Source of the DNA: Bacteroidales bacterium
GTDB lineage: Bacteria > Bacteroidota > Bacteroidia > Bacteroidales > Muribaculaceae
NCBI GenBank assembly: GCA_004557825.1
Contig: SFFL01000029.1
Span: forward strand, 1-23,390
Length of the DNA stretch: 23,390 nucleotides
Reading direction: 5' to 3'
Of the stretch, positions 6,753 through 15,713 are shown piece by piece. Numbering within the stretch: the stretch's first letter is position 1; each line of letters starts with the position of its first letter. The translations under genes were made by a program, and so were the position numbers. The notes beneath the pieces were generated by a model. The model ran no database searches, was not told the origin of the DNA, and was given only the letters and a program-made list of their open reading frames with translations.

Positions 6753-9700
6753 ATGGTTCAATTCTTCAAGAAGGGCACATCTGCCTTCTTTGCCGTAGAG
6801 ACCGATCACAAGCTCTCGCCGGCCGAATTAGAGAAACTTTCGTGGGCATTTTCAGGCGCCCGGCCTCTGTCGGCCACTTCGGTGAAGGGACGGTTCGTAG
6901 GGCCGCGCCGCGAGATGATTACCCCCTGGAGCACAAATGCCGTGGAAATCGCCCAGAATATGGGTCTGACCGGCATCACACGCATCGAACAGTTCACACG
7001 CGTGCCGCAGGGCGAGGAGCCGGTGTTCGACCGTATGCTTTTCCGCCTCTACGAAGGCATCAACTCGCGGGTGTTCAAAACCGACCGCAAGCCCGCCCCG
7101 ATTGTACGAATCAAGAACATTCACGAATACAACCTCTCGGAAGGTCTGGCGCTCAGCCCCCAGGAGGAAGAGTACCTGGAGTCGCTGGCCAAGAAGCTGG
7201 GCCGACCCCTTACCGACTCGGAGGTGTTCGGCTTCTCGCAGGTCAATTCCGAGCACTGCCGCCACAAAATCTTCAACGGCACATTCATTATCGACGGCAA
7301 GGAGCAGCCCCTGTCGCTGTTCAAGCTCATCAAGAAAACCTCGCAGGAGAATCCCAACGATATTGTTTCGGCATATAAGGACAATGTGGCCTTCCTCAAC
7401 GGTGTGAAGGCGCAGCAGTTCTATCCCGTGAATCCCGACCGCCCCGACTATTTCGAGGTGAAGGATGTCGACACGGTGATTTCGCTCAAGGCCGAGACAC
7501 ACAATTTCCCCACCACCGTGGAGCCGTTCAACGGCGCAGCCACCGGCACCGGCGGCGAAATCCGCGACCGTCTGGGCGGCGGCAAAGCATCGCTCCCCAT
7601 CGCCGGTACGGCTGTGTATATGACCTCATATCCGCGCCTTAGCCCCGAGCATCGCTGGGAACTGATGATGAATCCGCGCGTGTGGCTCTATCAGACTCCG
7701 GCCGAAATCCTCATCAAGGCCTCCAACGGTGCCAGCGACTTCGGCAACAAGTTCGGCCAGCCGCTCATCTGCGGTTCGCTGCTCACCTTCGAGCACGAGG
7801 AAAACAACCGCAAGTATGGCTACGACAAGGTGATAATGCTTGCCGGCGGTGTAGGCTTCGCAGCCAAAAAAGATGCCATCAAGGGCACACCCGACCCCGG
7901 CCAAAAGGTGGTGGTGATGGGTGGCGACAACTACCGCATCGGTATGGGCGGTGGCGCCGTCAGCTCGGTTGAGACCGGTCAGTACGACAACTCCATCGAG
8001 CTTAACGCTGTGCAGCGCGCCAATCCCGAGATGCAGAAGCGTGTGGCCAATGTGATCCGCGCACTTGCCGAAAGCGACTCCAACCCCGTTGTTTCGATTC
8101 ACGACCACGGCGCCGGCGGCCACCTCAACGCCCTCTCGGAACTTGTTGAGGAAACCGGCGGCCACATTGATATGGAAGCCCTCCCCGTAGGCGACAAGAC
8201 CCTATCTGCCAAGGAAATCGTGGGTAACGAGAGCCAGGAGCGTATGGGTATGGTTATCAGCGCCGAGGATATTCCTTATGTGGAGCGTGTGGCTCAGCGC
8301 GAACGCGCCCCGATGTATGTCGTAGGCGAGACTACCGGCGATCATCGCTTCGTGTTCAGCGACAGCAAGGGCACAAAGCCCATCGACCTGGAAATGGCCG
8401 ATATGTTCGGCAATTCCCCCAAGACGGTGATGAACGACACCACCGTGGAGCTGCAGTATGAGAATGCCCACTACGATGTGGCCAACCTCCAGCAGTATGT
8501 CGAGGATGTGCTTTCGCTCGAAGCTGTGGCCTGCAAGGACTGGCTCACCAACAAGGTTGACCGTTCGGTTACAGGCAAGGTGGCCCGTCAGCAGTGCCAG
8601 GGTGAAATCCAGCTCCCGCTGAGCGACTGCGGTGTTGTGGCCCTTGACTACACCGGCCGCCACGGCATTGCCACTTCGATAGGTCACGCCCCTCAGGTAG
8701 CCCTGGCCGATTCCGCCAAGGGTTCGGTGATGGCTGTGGCTGAGGCGCTTACCAATATCGTTGGCGCATCGCTGCACAAAGGGCTGAAGAGCGTGTCGCT
8801 CTCGGCCAACTGGATGTGGCCCTGCAAGAATCCCGGCGAGGATGCCGCTCTCTACAAGGCTGTGAAAGCTTGCTCGGATTTCGCCTGCGCTCTGGGTATC
8901 AACATCCCCACCGGCAAGGACTCCCTGTCGATGACGCAGAAATATGGCGCCGACAAGGTGTATGCTCCCGGCACCGTGATTATCTCGGCCGGCGGCCTTA
9001 CCGACGATGTGCGCCGCACCGTGTCGCCCGTACTGAAAAACCGCAAGAACACATTATTATATTATATAGATTTCTCATCCGACGTGCTTCGCCTGGGTGG
9101 TTCGGCGCTGGCTCAGAGCCTCAATCGTGTTGGCTCCGACGCCCCCACCGTGGCCGATACAGCCATGTTTGCTGCCGCATTCAATGCCGTGCAGAAGCTT
9201 GTGAAGGGTCGTAAGCTGCTGGCTATGCACGATGTATCGGCCGGCGGCCTTGTCACCGCAATGCTGGAGATGCTCTTCGCCAACACCACCGGAGGTCTGG
9301 AATTCACCACCGAAGGCTTCGTGAAGAATGGCGAGAAAGACCTCATAAAGATTCTGTTTGCCGAAAACCCCGCCCTGCTGATCCAGTTTGAGGAGAACAA
9401 GAAAGAATCGGTGGAGAAAATCCTCTCCGACGCCGGAGTAAAGCATTTCCTCATCGGCAAACCCGCCGGAGAGCGCGTGCTGCTGATTGAACACAACGGT
9501 GAGGAGCGCCTGCTTGGCGTGGACCATCTGCGCGACCGCTGGTTTGAGCCTTCCTATCTGCTCGACCGCCTGCAGAGCGGCGCCGAGTGCGCTGCACTCC
9601 GTTTCGAGAACTACAAGAAACAGCCCCTGCGCTATCAGATACCTGCAAAGTTCGACGGTTCGCTCGCCTCGCGCGGCCTGAGCTTCGACCGTAAGGGCAA

Positions 9701-10463
9701 GTCGGGCGTCCGCGCCGCCATCATCCGCGAAAAGGGTGTGAACGGCGACCGCGAAATGGCCTACTCGCTCTATCTGGCCGGTTTCGACGTGAAGGATGTG
9801 CATATGACCGACCTGATGAGCGGCCGCGAAACACTCGACGACGTGAATATGATTGTGTTCTGCGGCGGCTTCTCCAACTCCGACGTGCTCGGTTCGGCCA
9901 AGGGCTGGGCTTCGGGCTTCCGCTGGAACGCCACTGCCAAGGCTGCCCTGGAGCGCTTCTACAAGCGCGAAGACACCCTCTCGCTCGGTATCTGCAACGG
10001 TTGCCAGCTGATGGTTGAGCTTGGTCTGATTCCCACCGCGGGCAAGAACAAGCCCACGATGGAGCACAATGTCAGCCACAAGTTTGAGTCGCAGTTCCTC
10101 GGCCTCACCATTCCGCATAACAATTCCGTGATGCTCGGTTCGCTGGCCGGTATGAAGCTCGGCATCTGGGTGGCTCACGGCGAGGGTCGCTTCAACCTGC
10201 CCGGTTCGCTGGCCGACTACAATATCGCCGCCAAATACAACTACGCCGCTTATCCTGCCAACCCTAACGGGAGCCGCGGCGCCGTGGCCGCCATCTGTTC
10301 GCCCGACGGACGTCATCTGGCAATGATGCCCCACCTGGAGCGCGCCATATTCCCCTGGCAGTGCGGATATTATCCCTACAACCGCCGCAACAACGAGGTG
10401 ACTCCCTGGCTCGACGCTTTCGTCAATGCCCGCCGCTGGGTAGAAGCCCGCACCAAGGCCTGA
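6753..10463 (+). CDS. purL: Phosphoribosylformylglycinamidine synthase, single-chain
   Basis: The 1236-aa enzyme converts FGAR, ATP and glutamine to FGAM, the fourth step of purine synthesis. It is the large fused form, with the synthase core and glutaminase in one chain. Seen: an N-terminal PurS-like region (about 1-150); ATP/metal motif with H250 in ETHNFPTTVEPF and GAATGTGGEIRD close behind; a second AIRS-like half around 560-900, with DVSAGG near 827; and a class I glutaminase at the C-terminus. The glutaminase triad is visible: C1081 in LGICNGCQLM, H1194 and E1196 in MMPHLERAI. Length agrees with other fused PurL proteins. The reading frame is intact. It follows the Dabb gene by 68 nt and shares no obvious pathway with its neighbours. 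Confidence 0.97.
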   Translation: MVQFFKKGTSAFFAVETDHKLSPAELEKLSWAFSGARPLSATSVKGRFVGPRREMITPWSTNAVEIAQNMGLTGITRIEQFTRVPQGEEPVFDRMLFRLYEGINSRVFKTDRKPAPIVRIKNIHEYNLSEGLALSPQEEEYLESLAKKLGRPLTDSEVFGFSQVNSEHCRHKIFNGTFIIDGKEQPLSLFKLIKKTSQENPNDIVSAYKDNVAFLNGVKAQQFYPVNPDRPDYFEVKDVDTVISLKAETHNFPTTVEPFNGAATGTGGEIRDRLGGGKASLPIAGTAVYMTSYPRLSPEHRWELMMNPRVWLYQTPAEILIKASNGASDFGNKFGQPLICGSLLTFEHEENNRKYGYDKVIMLAGGVGFAAKKDAIKGTPDPGQKVVVMGGDNYRIGMGGGAVSSVETGQYDNSIELNAVQRANPEMQKRVANVIRALAESDSNPVVSIHDHGAGGHLNALSELVEETGGHIDMEALPVGDKTLSAKEIVGNESQERMGMVISAEDIPYVERVAQRERAPMYVVGETTGDHRFVFSDSKGTKPIDLEMADMFGNSPKTVMNDTTVELQYENAHYDVANLQQYVEDVLSLEAVACKDWLTNKVDRSVTGKVARQQCQGEIQLPLSDCGVVALDYTGRHGIATSIGHAPQVALADSAKGSVMAVAEALTNIVGASLHKGLKSVSLSANWMWPCKNPGEDAALYKAVKACSDFACALGINIPTGKDSLSMTQKYGADKVYAPGTVIISAGGLTDDVRRTVSPVLKNRKNTLLYYIDFSSDVLRLGGSALAQSLNRVGSDAPTVADTAMFAAAFNAVQKLVKGRKLLAMHDVSAGGLVTAMLEMLFANTTGGLEFTTEGFVKNGEKDLIKILFAENPALLIQFEENKKESVEKILSDAGVKHFLIGKPAGERVLLIEHNGEERLLGVDHLRDRWFEPSYLLDRLQSGAECAALRFENYKKQPLRYQIPAKFDGSLASRGLSFDRKGKSGVRAAIIREKGVNGDREMAYSLYLAGFDVKDVHMTDLMSGRETLDDVNMIVFCGGFSNSDVLGSAKGWASGFRWNATAKAALERFYKREDTLSLGICNGCQLMVELGLIPTAGKNKPTMEHNVSHKFESQFLGLTIPHNNSVMLGSLAGMKLGIWVAHGEGRFNLPGSLADYNIAAKYNYAAYPANPNGSRGAVAAICSPDGRHLAMMPHLERAIFPWQCGYYPYNRRNNEVTPWLDAFVNARRWVEARTKA

Positions 10464-10505
10464 ATCAGCCGCACCGCCGGCCGAAACAGCCCGCAAAGAG
10501 CGCTG

Positions 10506-10527
10506 ACGCATTTGTTAAAAAATGCGT
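10506..10527 (+). terminator. Hairpin downstream of purL (possible terminator)
   Basis: An 8-bp perfect stem acgcattt/aaatgcgt (10506-10513 and 10520-10527) with a 6-nt loop lies 43 nt after the purL stop and before the etfB promoter. It lacks a clean T-tract, so efficient intrinsic termination is uncertain. Confidence 0.4.
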
Positions 10528-10556
10528 ATTAAGCTTACTCTTTGTAATATAATAGC

Positions 10557-10564
10557 TATCTTTG
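10557..10564 (+). promoter_or_regulatory. -7 box of the etf operon promoter
   Basis: TATCTTTG fits the Bacteroidetes TAnnTTTG box and lies 33 nt before the etfB ATG, in an AT-rich stretch after purL. A TTTG at 10541-10544 is only 12 nt upstream, too close for a normal -33 box, so the upstream element is weak or unconventional. Confidence 0.55.
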
Positions 10565-10596
10565 CATTCGATTAAATCAATAAATTAAAGATATTC

Positions 10597-11469
10597 ATGA
10601 GTCTTAACATCATTGTTCTTGCCAAGCAGGTGCCCGACACCCGCAACGTGGGAAAAGATGCCATGAAAGAGGACGGTACCATTAACCGCGCCGCCCTGCC
10701 CGCAATCTTCAACCCTGAGGACCTCAACGCCCTGGAGCAGGCTCTCCGCCTAAAGGACGCAAATCCCGGTTCTACCATCACAATGCTTACAATGGGCCTT
10801 CCCCGCGCTGCCGAAGTAGTGCGTGAAGGCATTTTCCGCGGTGCCGACGGTGGCATCGTTCTCACCGACCGCGTTCTCGGCGGCGCCGACACCCTTGCCA
10901 CTTCCTATTCGCTGGCTCAGGCCGTGAAGAAGTTCGGCAACTACGACGTAGTGCTCTGCGGCCGTCAGGCTATCGACGGCGACACCGCGCAGGTGGGCCC
11001 GCAGATTGCCGAAAAGCTCGGTATTCCGCAGGTAACTTACGCCGAGGAAATCGTTGACCTCAGCAATGGTCACGTCACCGTGAAGCGCCGCCTCGAAAAC
11101 GGCGTGGAGACCGTGAAGGCTCCGCTTCCCTGCGTGATTACCGTCAACGGTTCGGCTCCCGAGTGCCGCCCGCGCAACGCCAAGCGTGTGATGCAGTACA
11201 AGTATGCCGTCTCCACTTCCGAGAAGGCCAAACTCCCCGAGGAGAAGCAGGCTCTGGTGGACAAGCGCCCCGGCCTCAACATCGACGAATGGAGCGCTGC
11301 CTATGTGGAAGCCGACCCCGCACAGATCGGTATGCCCGGCTCTCCCACAAAGGTGAAAGCCATCGAAAATGTGGTGTTTACAGCCAAGGAATGCCTCACG
11401 CTGGGCAACGACGATGCGCAGCTCGAATCGCTCATCAAAGACCTCATCGCCAATCATACAATCGGCTAA
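10597..11469 (+). CDS. etfB: Electron transfer flavoprotein beta subunit
   Basis: The 290-aa protein is the beta subunit of the EtfAB flavoprotein, which moves electrons between acyl-CoA dehydrogenase and other carriers. The start MSLNIIVLAKQVPDT is typical. The nucleotide-binding segment reads GRQAIDGDTAQVGP (122-135). Classical mitochondrial-type ETF has an IDDDC-like sequence there and binds AMP, whereas DGDTAQVGP is what I recall from bifurcating ETFs of anaerobes, which bind a second FAD. This suggests, but does not prove, a bifurcating type. It is the first gene of the etfB-etfA-dehydrogenase operon, 24 nt before etfA. Confidence 0.95.
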   Translation: MSLNIIVLAKQVPDTRNVGKDAMKEDGTINRAALPAIFNPEDLNALEQALRLKDANPGSTITMLTMGLPRAAEVVREGIFRGADGGIVLTDRVLGGADTLATSYSLAQAVKKFGNYDVVLCGRQAIDGDTAQVGPQIAEKLGIPQVTYAEEIVDLSNGHVTVKRRLENGVETVKAPLPCVITVNGSAPECRPRNAKRVMQYKYAVSTSEKAKLPEEKQALVDKRPGLNIDEWSAAYVEADPAQIGMPGSPTKVKAIENVVFTAKECLTLGNDDAQLESLIKDLIANHTIG

Positions 11470-11493
11470 CCGCCCTTTAATCCTTTTCAACGT

Positions 11494-12522
11494 ATGCAAG
11501 ATAACAACAATCTCGTAGTTTACTGCGAATACGACGAAGGCAAGGTAGCCGACGTCAGCCTCGAACTCCTTACCAAAGGCCGTCAGCTCGCCACCGAGCT
11601 GGGCGTACAGCTTGAGGCAGTGGTTGCCGGCGACAAACTCGACGGCATCGAGAAGCAGCTCTTCCCCTATGGCGCCGATGTGGTGTACAAAGTTGAGGAC
11701 AAGCGCCTCTTCCCCTACACCTCCAATCCCCACGCCGCGCTGCTGATTAATCTTTTCCGCGAAATCAAGCCGCAGATTTGCCTTATGGGCGCCACCTGCA
11801 TCGGCCGCGACCTCGGCCCCAGGGTAAGCTCCTGCCTCCACAGCGGCCTCACCGCCGACTGCACCTCGCTGGTAATCGGCGACCACACCGACCCCAAGAC
11901 CGGCAAGGAATACAAGAATCTGCTCTATCAGATCCGCCCCGCATTCGGCGGCAACATCGTGGCCACCATCGTCAATCCCGAGTGCCGCCCGCAGATGGCC
12001 ACCGTGCGCGAAGGTGTGATGAAGAAAGAGGTGTTCGACCCCAACCACAAGGGTGAGGTCATCAACCTCGATCCGTCAAAATATATCGCCGACACCGACT
12101 ACGTGGTGGAAATCATCGACCGCCACATCGAGAAGTCGAAAATCAATATCAAGAACGCCCCCATCATCGTGGCAGGCGGCTACGGCGTAGGTTCGAAGGA
12201 AGGCTTCGACCTGCTTCATCAGCTGGCCGACGTACTCGGAGCCGAGGTGGGTGCCACCCGTGCCGCCGTCGATGCCGGTTACACCGAGCACGCACGTCAG
12301 GTGGGCCAGACCGGTGTCACTGTCCGCCCCAAGCTCTACATCGCCTGTGGTATCTCCGGCCAGATTCAGCACATCGCCGGTATGCAGGACAGCTCGATCA
12401 TCATCTCGATCAACACCGACCCCAACGCACCTATCAACACTATCGCCGACTATGTAATCACAGGCGACTATGCTGAAATCGTGCCCAAACTTATTAAATA
12501 TTACAAGAAAAACTCAAAGTAA
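11494..12522 (+). CDS. etfA: Electron transfer flavoprotein alpha subunit
   Basis: A 342-aa alpha subunit that holds FAD at its C-terminal domain. The FAD-binding signatures are clear: GATRAAVD (253-260), GQTGVTVRPK (271-280) running into LYIACGISGQIQH, and INTDPNAP (306-313) followed by ADYVITGD. The N-terminal Rossmann-like half (about 1-200) pairs with EtfB. It lies 24 nt after etfB and 40 nt before the acyl-CoA dehydrogenase gene, all on one strand with no promoter or terminator between them. No ETF:quinone oxidoreductase or ferredoxin gene is nearby, so the downstream electron acceptor is not shown by this window. Confidence 0.95.
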   Translation: MQDNNNLVVYCEYDEGKVADVSLELLTKGRQLATELGVQLEAVVAGDKLDGIEKQLFPYGADVVYKVEDKRLFPYTSNPHAALLINLFREIKPQICLMGATCIGRDLGPRVSSCLHSGLTADCTSLVIGDHTDPKTGKEYKNLLYQIRPAFGGNIVATIVNPECRPQMATVREGVMKKEVFDPNHKGEVINLDPSKYIADTDYVVEIIDRHIEKSKINIKNAPIIVAGGYGVGSKEGFDLLHQLADVLGAEVGATRAAVDAGYTEHARQVGQTGVTVRPKLYIACGISGQIQHIAGMQDSSIIISINTDPNAPINTIADYVITGDYAEIVPKLIKYYKKNSK

Positions 12523-12562
12523 GGCGCCGGCTTCCTGCACCTTATGATAAATTAGCCTACCC

Positions 12563-14299
12563 ATGCCTAATTTCTATAACGACAACAAGGCCCTGAAGCT
12601 CCATCTTCAGCACCCCTTGATGAAGAAAATCGTAAGCTTGAAAGAGCGCGACTTCGCCGACGCTGACAAGTATGATTACGCTCCCGTCGATTTTGCCGAC
12701 GCTATGGACAACTACGAACGTGTTCTGGAGATTGTGGGCGACCTCTGCGCCAACATCATCGCCGATAACGCCGAAGGTGTCGACCACGACGGTCCCTCGC
12801 TGGCCAATGGCCGCGTAACCTACGCCGAAGGCACACAGCGCAACCTCGACGCCTGCCGCAAGGCCGGCCTGATGGGTATGTCGATGCCCCGCCGTTTTGG
12901 TGGTCTCAACTTCCCCATCACTCCCTATATTATGGCTGCCGACATCGTCAGCCGCGCCGACACCGGTTTTGAAAACCTCTGGGGTCTGCAGGACTGCGCC
13001 GAGACTCTGTATGAGTTCGGCACCGAAGACCAGCGCGAGCGCTTCATCCCCCGCGTTTGCCAGGGCGAGACAATGTCGATGGACCTCACCGAGCCTGATG
13101 CCGGCTCCGACCTCCAGTCGGTAATGCTCAAAGCTACCGAGCAGCCCGACGGCACCTGGGTGCTCAACGGCGTTAAACGCTTCATTACCAACGGCGACAG
13201 CGATATCCACCTGGTGCTCGCCCGCTCCGAGGATGGCACCAAAGATGGCCGCGGCCTGTCGATGTTTATCTACGACAAGCGTCAGGGCGGTGTGAATGTG
13301 CGCCGCATCGAAAACAAGATGGGCATCAAGGGATCGCCCACCTGCGAGCTTGTTTACAAGAACGCCAAGGCCGAGCTGTGCGGTTCGCGCCGTCTGGGTC
13401 TTATCAAATATGTGATGGCGCTGATGAACGGTGCCCGCCTCGGCATCGCCGCTCAGAGCGTAGGTGTAAGCGAACTCGCTTACCGCGAGGCTGATGCATA
13501 CGCTCACGACCGCAAGCAGTTCGGCAAGGCCATCGTAGAATTCCCCGCTGTGCGTGAAATCCTCTCCAATATGAAGGCCAAGCTCGACGCTTCGCGCTGT
13601 CTGCTCTATGAGACCTCGCGCTACGTGGATATGTACAAGGCTTACGAGGACATCGCCCGCGACCGCTCGCTCACTCCCGACGAGCGCAAGGAGATGAAGC
13701 TCTACAACAAGTATGCCGACGCCTGCACCCCGCTGGCTAAGGGCCTCTCTTCGGAATATTGCAACCAGAACGCCTACGACTGCATCCAGATTCACGGCGG
13801 TTCGGGCTTTATGAAGGATTACGCTTGCGAGCGCATCTATCGCGACGCCCGTATCACTTCGATTTACGAAGGCACCACCCAGCTGCAGGTTGTGGCTGCA
13901 ATCCGCCACGTGATGACCGGCACCTATCTGGAGCTGATAGAGAACTACCGCAAGGAGGAAATCGCCGCCGAGCTGCGGCCGCAGAAGGCTCTGCTTGAGG
14001 AGATGACCGCCAAGTATGCCGAGGCAGTGGCCAAGGTGAAGGAAATCAACGAGCCTGAATACACCGACTTTATGGCACGTCACCTTGTGGAGATGGCCGG
14101 CGACTGTGTGATGGGCTGGCTGATGATCACCGATGCTTCGCGCAGCCTCGCTGCCGAGGATGCCGATGTGGCTGCCGCCGCTGCCGAGCTTGCCCGCAGC
14201 GCCAAGGTTTACGTAAACCTCGGTATGGCCAACGTAGCCCGCAACGCTGCCTTTGTAGCCGGTGTGGCTCCCGCCGAGCTGGCTGCCTACAAGGCATAA
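12563..14299 (+). CDS. Acyl-CoA dehydrogenase with C-terminal extension
   Basis: The 578-aa FAD enzyme oxidises an acyl-CoA to the 2-enoyl-CoA, or runs in reverse in fermenters, and exchanges electrons with EtfAB encoded just upstream. The three standard parts are present: an N-terminal helical domain; a middle beta domain with MDLTEPDAGSDLQ (about 173-185) and the WVLNG..RFITNGD segment; and a C-terminal helical domain with QIHGGSGF and the catalytic base E436 in SIYEGTTQLQ. About 120 extra residues follow, matching larger bacterial members with an added helical C-terminal domain. Chain-length preference cannot be read from sequence. An 8-bp hairpin at 14313-14335 lies 13 nt after its stop. 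Confidence 0.95.
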   Translation: MPNFYNDNKALKLHLQHPLMKKIVSLKERDFADADKYDYAPVDFADAMDNYERVLEIVGDLCANIIADNAEGVDHDGPSLANGRVTYAEGTQRNLDACRKAGLMGMSMPRRFGGLNFPITPYIMAADIVSRADTGFENLWGLQDCAETLYEFGTEDQRERFIPRVCQGETMSMDLTEPDAGSDLQSVMLKATEQPDGTWVLNGVKRFITNGDSDIHLVLARSEDGTKDGRGLSMFIYDKRQGGVNVRRIENKMGIKGSPTCELVYKNAKAELCGSRRLGLIKYVMALMNGARLGIAAQSVGVSELAYREADAYAHDRKQFGKAIVEFPAVREILSNMKAKLDASRCLLYETSRYVDMYKAYEDIARDRSLTPDERKEMKLYNKYADACTPLAKGLSSEYCNQNAYDCIQIHGGSGFMKDYACERIYRDARITSIYEGTTQLQVVAAIRHVMTGTYLELIENYRKEEIAAELRPQKALLEEMTAKYAEAVAKVKEINEPEYTDFMARHLVEMAGDCVMGWLMITDASRSLAAEDADVAAAAAELARSAKVYVNLGMANVARNAAFVAGVAPAELAAYKA

Positions 14300-14312
14300 G
14301 AGTATAATACGC

Positions 14313-14335
14313 CATAACTCTTAAAGGGAGTTATG
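14313..14335 (+). terminator. Hairpin after the etf operon
   Basis: Perfect 8-bp stem cataactc/gagttatg (14313-14320, 14328-14335) with a 7-nt loop, right after the dehydrogenase stop codon. No T-run follows, so it may be a weak terminator or an mRNA 3'-end stabiliser. Confidence 0.45.
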
Positions 14336-14349
14336 TAAAGCGAAAACGT

Positions 14350-14453
14350 AATAACCTGTAGGGACGCACCCCAGGTGCGTCCGCTTAAACGATTGATTTT
14401 CAAGATCTGTTTAACGGACGCATCTGGGGTGCGTCCCTGCAAGTTGGGTTATT
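14350..14453. repeat. Nested inverted-repeat element
   Basis: About 104 bp with mirrored ends: aataacc at 14350 and ggttatt at 14447-14453; inside them, gggacgcacccca arms, and cttaaac/gtttaa at the inner edge. Each arm is itself palindromic: ggacgcacc-cca-ggtgcgtcc on the left (perfect 9-bp stem), ggacgca-tctgggg-tgcgtcc on the right (7 bp). There is no ORF. It resembles REP/MITE-like intergenic palindromes and fills most of the spacer between the etf operon and mltG. Confidence 0.8.
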
Positions 14454-14493
14454 TCTTGCGTATTTGATACGTTCTTTTTTCATTTAAACATTT

Positions 14494-15657
14494 ATGACGG
14501 AAGAAAAGAAATCGGCATCGCCAAAAAGCGCCGAAAAAAGCAGCACCCGCAAAAGGACAACTGGAAGCAGAAGTGCGGCCGGGAGCAGAGCAAACGGGAG
14601 CCGAGTGGCCGGGCGCAGGCGGGCGGCTCGAAAGCGGGTGCCCCGTAAAGGGGCATTGCGCAGGTGGATTCTTTGGATTGTGATATTGCTGGTGTGCGGT
14701 GCGGCTGCAGCGTTGTGGCATTTCGGACCGGTGCTGGGCGGCTATAAGGGGGAGAAGAGTGCCTGGGTGTATGTGTCGCAGGGTGCCACTCAGAAGCAGA
14801 TTGCCGACTCGCTCCGGGCTTCGCTCGGCGATGAATTCGGCTCCGAGGTGGCCAAATGTCTGCAAGGCTCCGTTGCGAAAAGCCGTGGCGCCTATCAGGT
14901 GAAGCCGGGCGAACGCGCCTTTAAGGTGGCGCGCCGGATTTTGCAGGGGCGCCAGACGCCGATTCGCCTCACATTCAATAATATCCGCACCGTCGACGAT
15001 CTGGATGCGCGTCTGTCGGGCGTGATGGGATGGAAAGAAGGGGAGTTCGGCAAGGCGTTCGCCGCGATGGCCGATGCGCTGCAAGTAGCGCCGCAGATGT
15101 TGGCCGGAAGGATGATGCCTGACACTTACGAGGTGTATTGGACGGCATCGCCCCGGTCGGTGATTGAGAAGGTGCTGAAAAATTATGAGCGGTTCTGGAC
15201 CGACGAACGAAAATCGCAGGCGCAGGCTCTCGGCCTTTCGCCTGATGAGGTGGGCATTGTGGCTTCAATCGCCGAGGAGGAGAGTGCTCGCGCCGACGAG
15301 CGTGGCAAGATAGCGCGGCTCTACATCAACCGCCTGCGCAAGGGGATGCGGCTGCAGGCCGACCCTACGGTGAAATTCGCTGTGGGCGATTTCTCCATCC
15401 GCAGGGTAGGGGGTGATATGCTCGGAATTGATTCCCCTTATAACACTTACCGGCGCGCCGGACTTCCCCCGGCGCCTATACGGATTCCCGACAAGGCCAC
15501 GCTTGAAGCGGTGCTCACTGCGCCGGCGCACGACTATATTTATATGTGCGCGAGCGCCGATTTCTCCGGGCGGCACATTTTCACGGCCAGCTATGCCGAG
15601 CACCAGCGCAACGCGGCAGCCTACCGCGCTGCCCTCAATGCCCGCGGCATAAAATAG
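14494..15657 (+). CDS. mltG: Endolytic peptidoglycan transglycosylase, MltG/YceG type
   Basis: A 387-aa membrane-anchored enzyme predicted to cleave nascent glycan strands and so set their length. The N-terminal 57 residues are cytosolic, disordered and rich in Ser, Arg, Lys and Ala, with histone-like basic runs. One transmembrane segment follows (about 58-76), then a LysM-like region and the YceG catalytic domain. Catalytic E261 lies in VASIAEEES, aligned with the family's ASIVEKE motif. Other family signatures are LQADPTVKFAVG (287-298) and SPYNTYRRAGLPPAPI (314-329). Spacing from the inverted-repeat element is 40 nt. It converges with the solute-binding-domain gene on the other strand, 56 nt apart. 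The long basic tail is longer than in the E. coli protein (comparison from memory). Confidence 0.95.
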   Translation: MTEEKKSASPKSAEKSSTRKRTTGSRSAAGSRANGSRVAGRRRAARKRVPRKGALRRWILWIVILLVCGAAAALWHFGPVLGGYKGEKSAWVYVSQGATQKQIADSLRASLGDEFGSEVAKCLQGSVAKSRGAYQVKPGERAFKVARRILQGRQTPIRLTFNNIRTVDDLDARLSGVMGWKEGEFGKAFAAMADALQVAPQMLAGRMMPDTYEVYWTASPRSVIEKVLKNYERFWTDERKSQAQALGLSPDEVGIVASIAEEESARADERGKIARLYINRLRKGMRLQADPTVKFAVGDFSIRRVGGDMLGIDSPYNTYRRAGLPPAPIRIPDKATLEAVLTAPAHDYIYMCASADFSGRHIFTASYAEHQRNAAAYRAALNARGIK

Positions 15658-15678
15658 GTGCGCTGCTTAGCAGATAAA

Positions 15679-15705
15679 TCTTATAATTCTTATAAGTCTT
15701 ATATC
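15679..15705. repeat. 9-nt tandem repeat between convergent genes
   Basis: Three adjacent units, tcttataat, tcttataag and tcttatatc (15679-15705), occupy the 56-nt gap between the converging ends of mltG and the solute-binding-domain gene. Two units also form a hairpin, cttataa-ttc-ttataag (15680-15696), that could help end transcription from either side. The 9-nt period matches the array at 3461-3532, though the unit sequence differs. Confidence 0.75.
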
Positions 15706-15713
15706 GTGCTGCG

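Noticed and set aside
9075..10511. 478-aa minus-strand ORF opposite the 3' part of purL
   Set aside because: Antisense shadow; the purL glutaminase triad is intact in the sense frame.
10750..12048. 432-aa minus-strand ORF across etfB and etfA
   Set aside because: It spans an intergenic gap and two real genes and has no recognisable domain or start context.
12557..14083. 508-aa minus-strand ORF opposite the acyl-CoA dehydrogenase gene
   Set aside because: Exact-frame mirror of a strongly biased gene; His/Val/Gly-rich with no motifs.
14350..14453. CRISPR-like repeat
   Set aside because: Only two copies, in inverted orientation with an 18-nt centre; no spacers and no cas genes.
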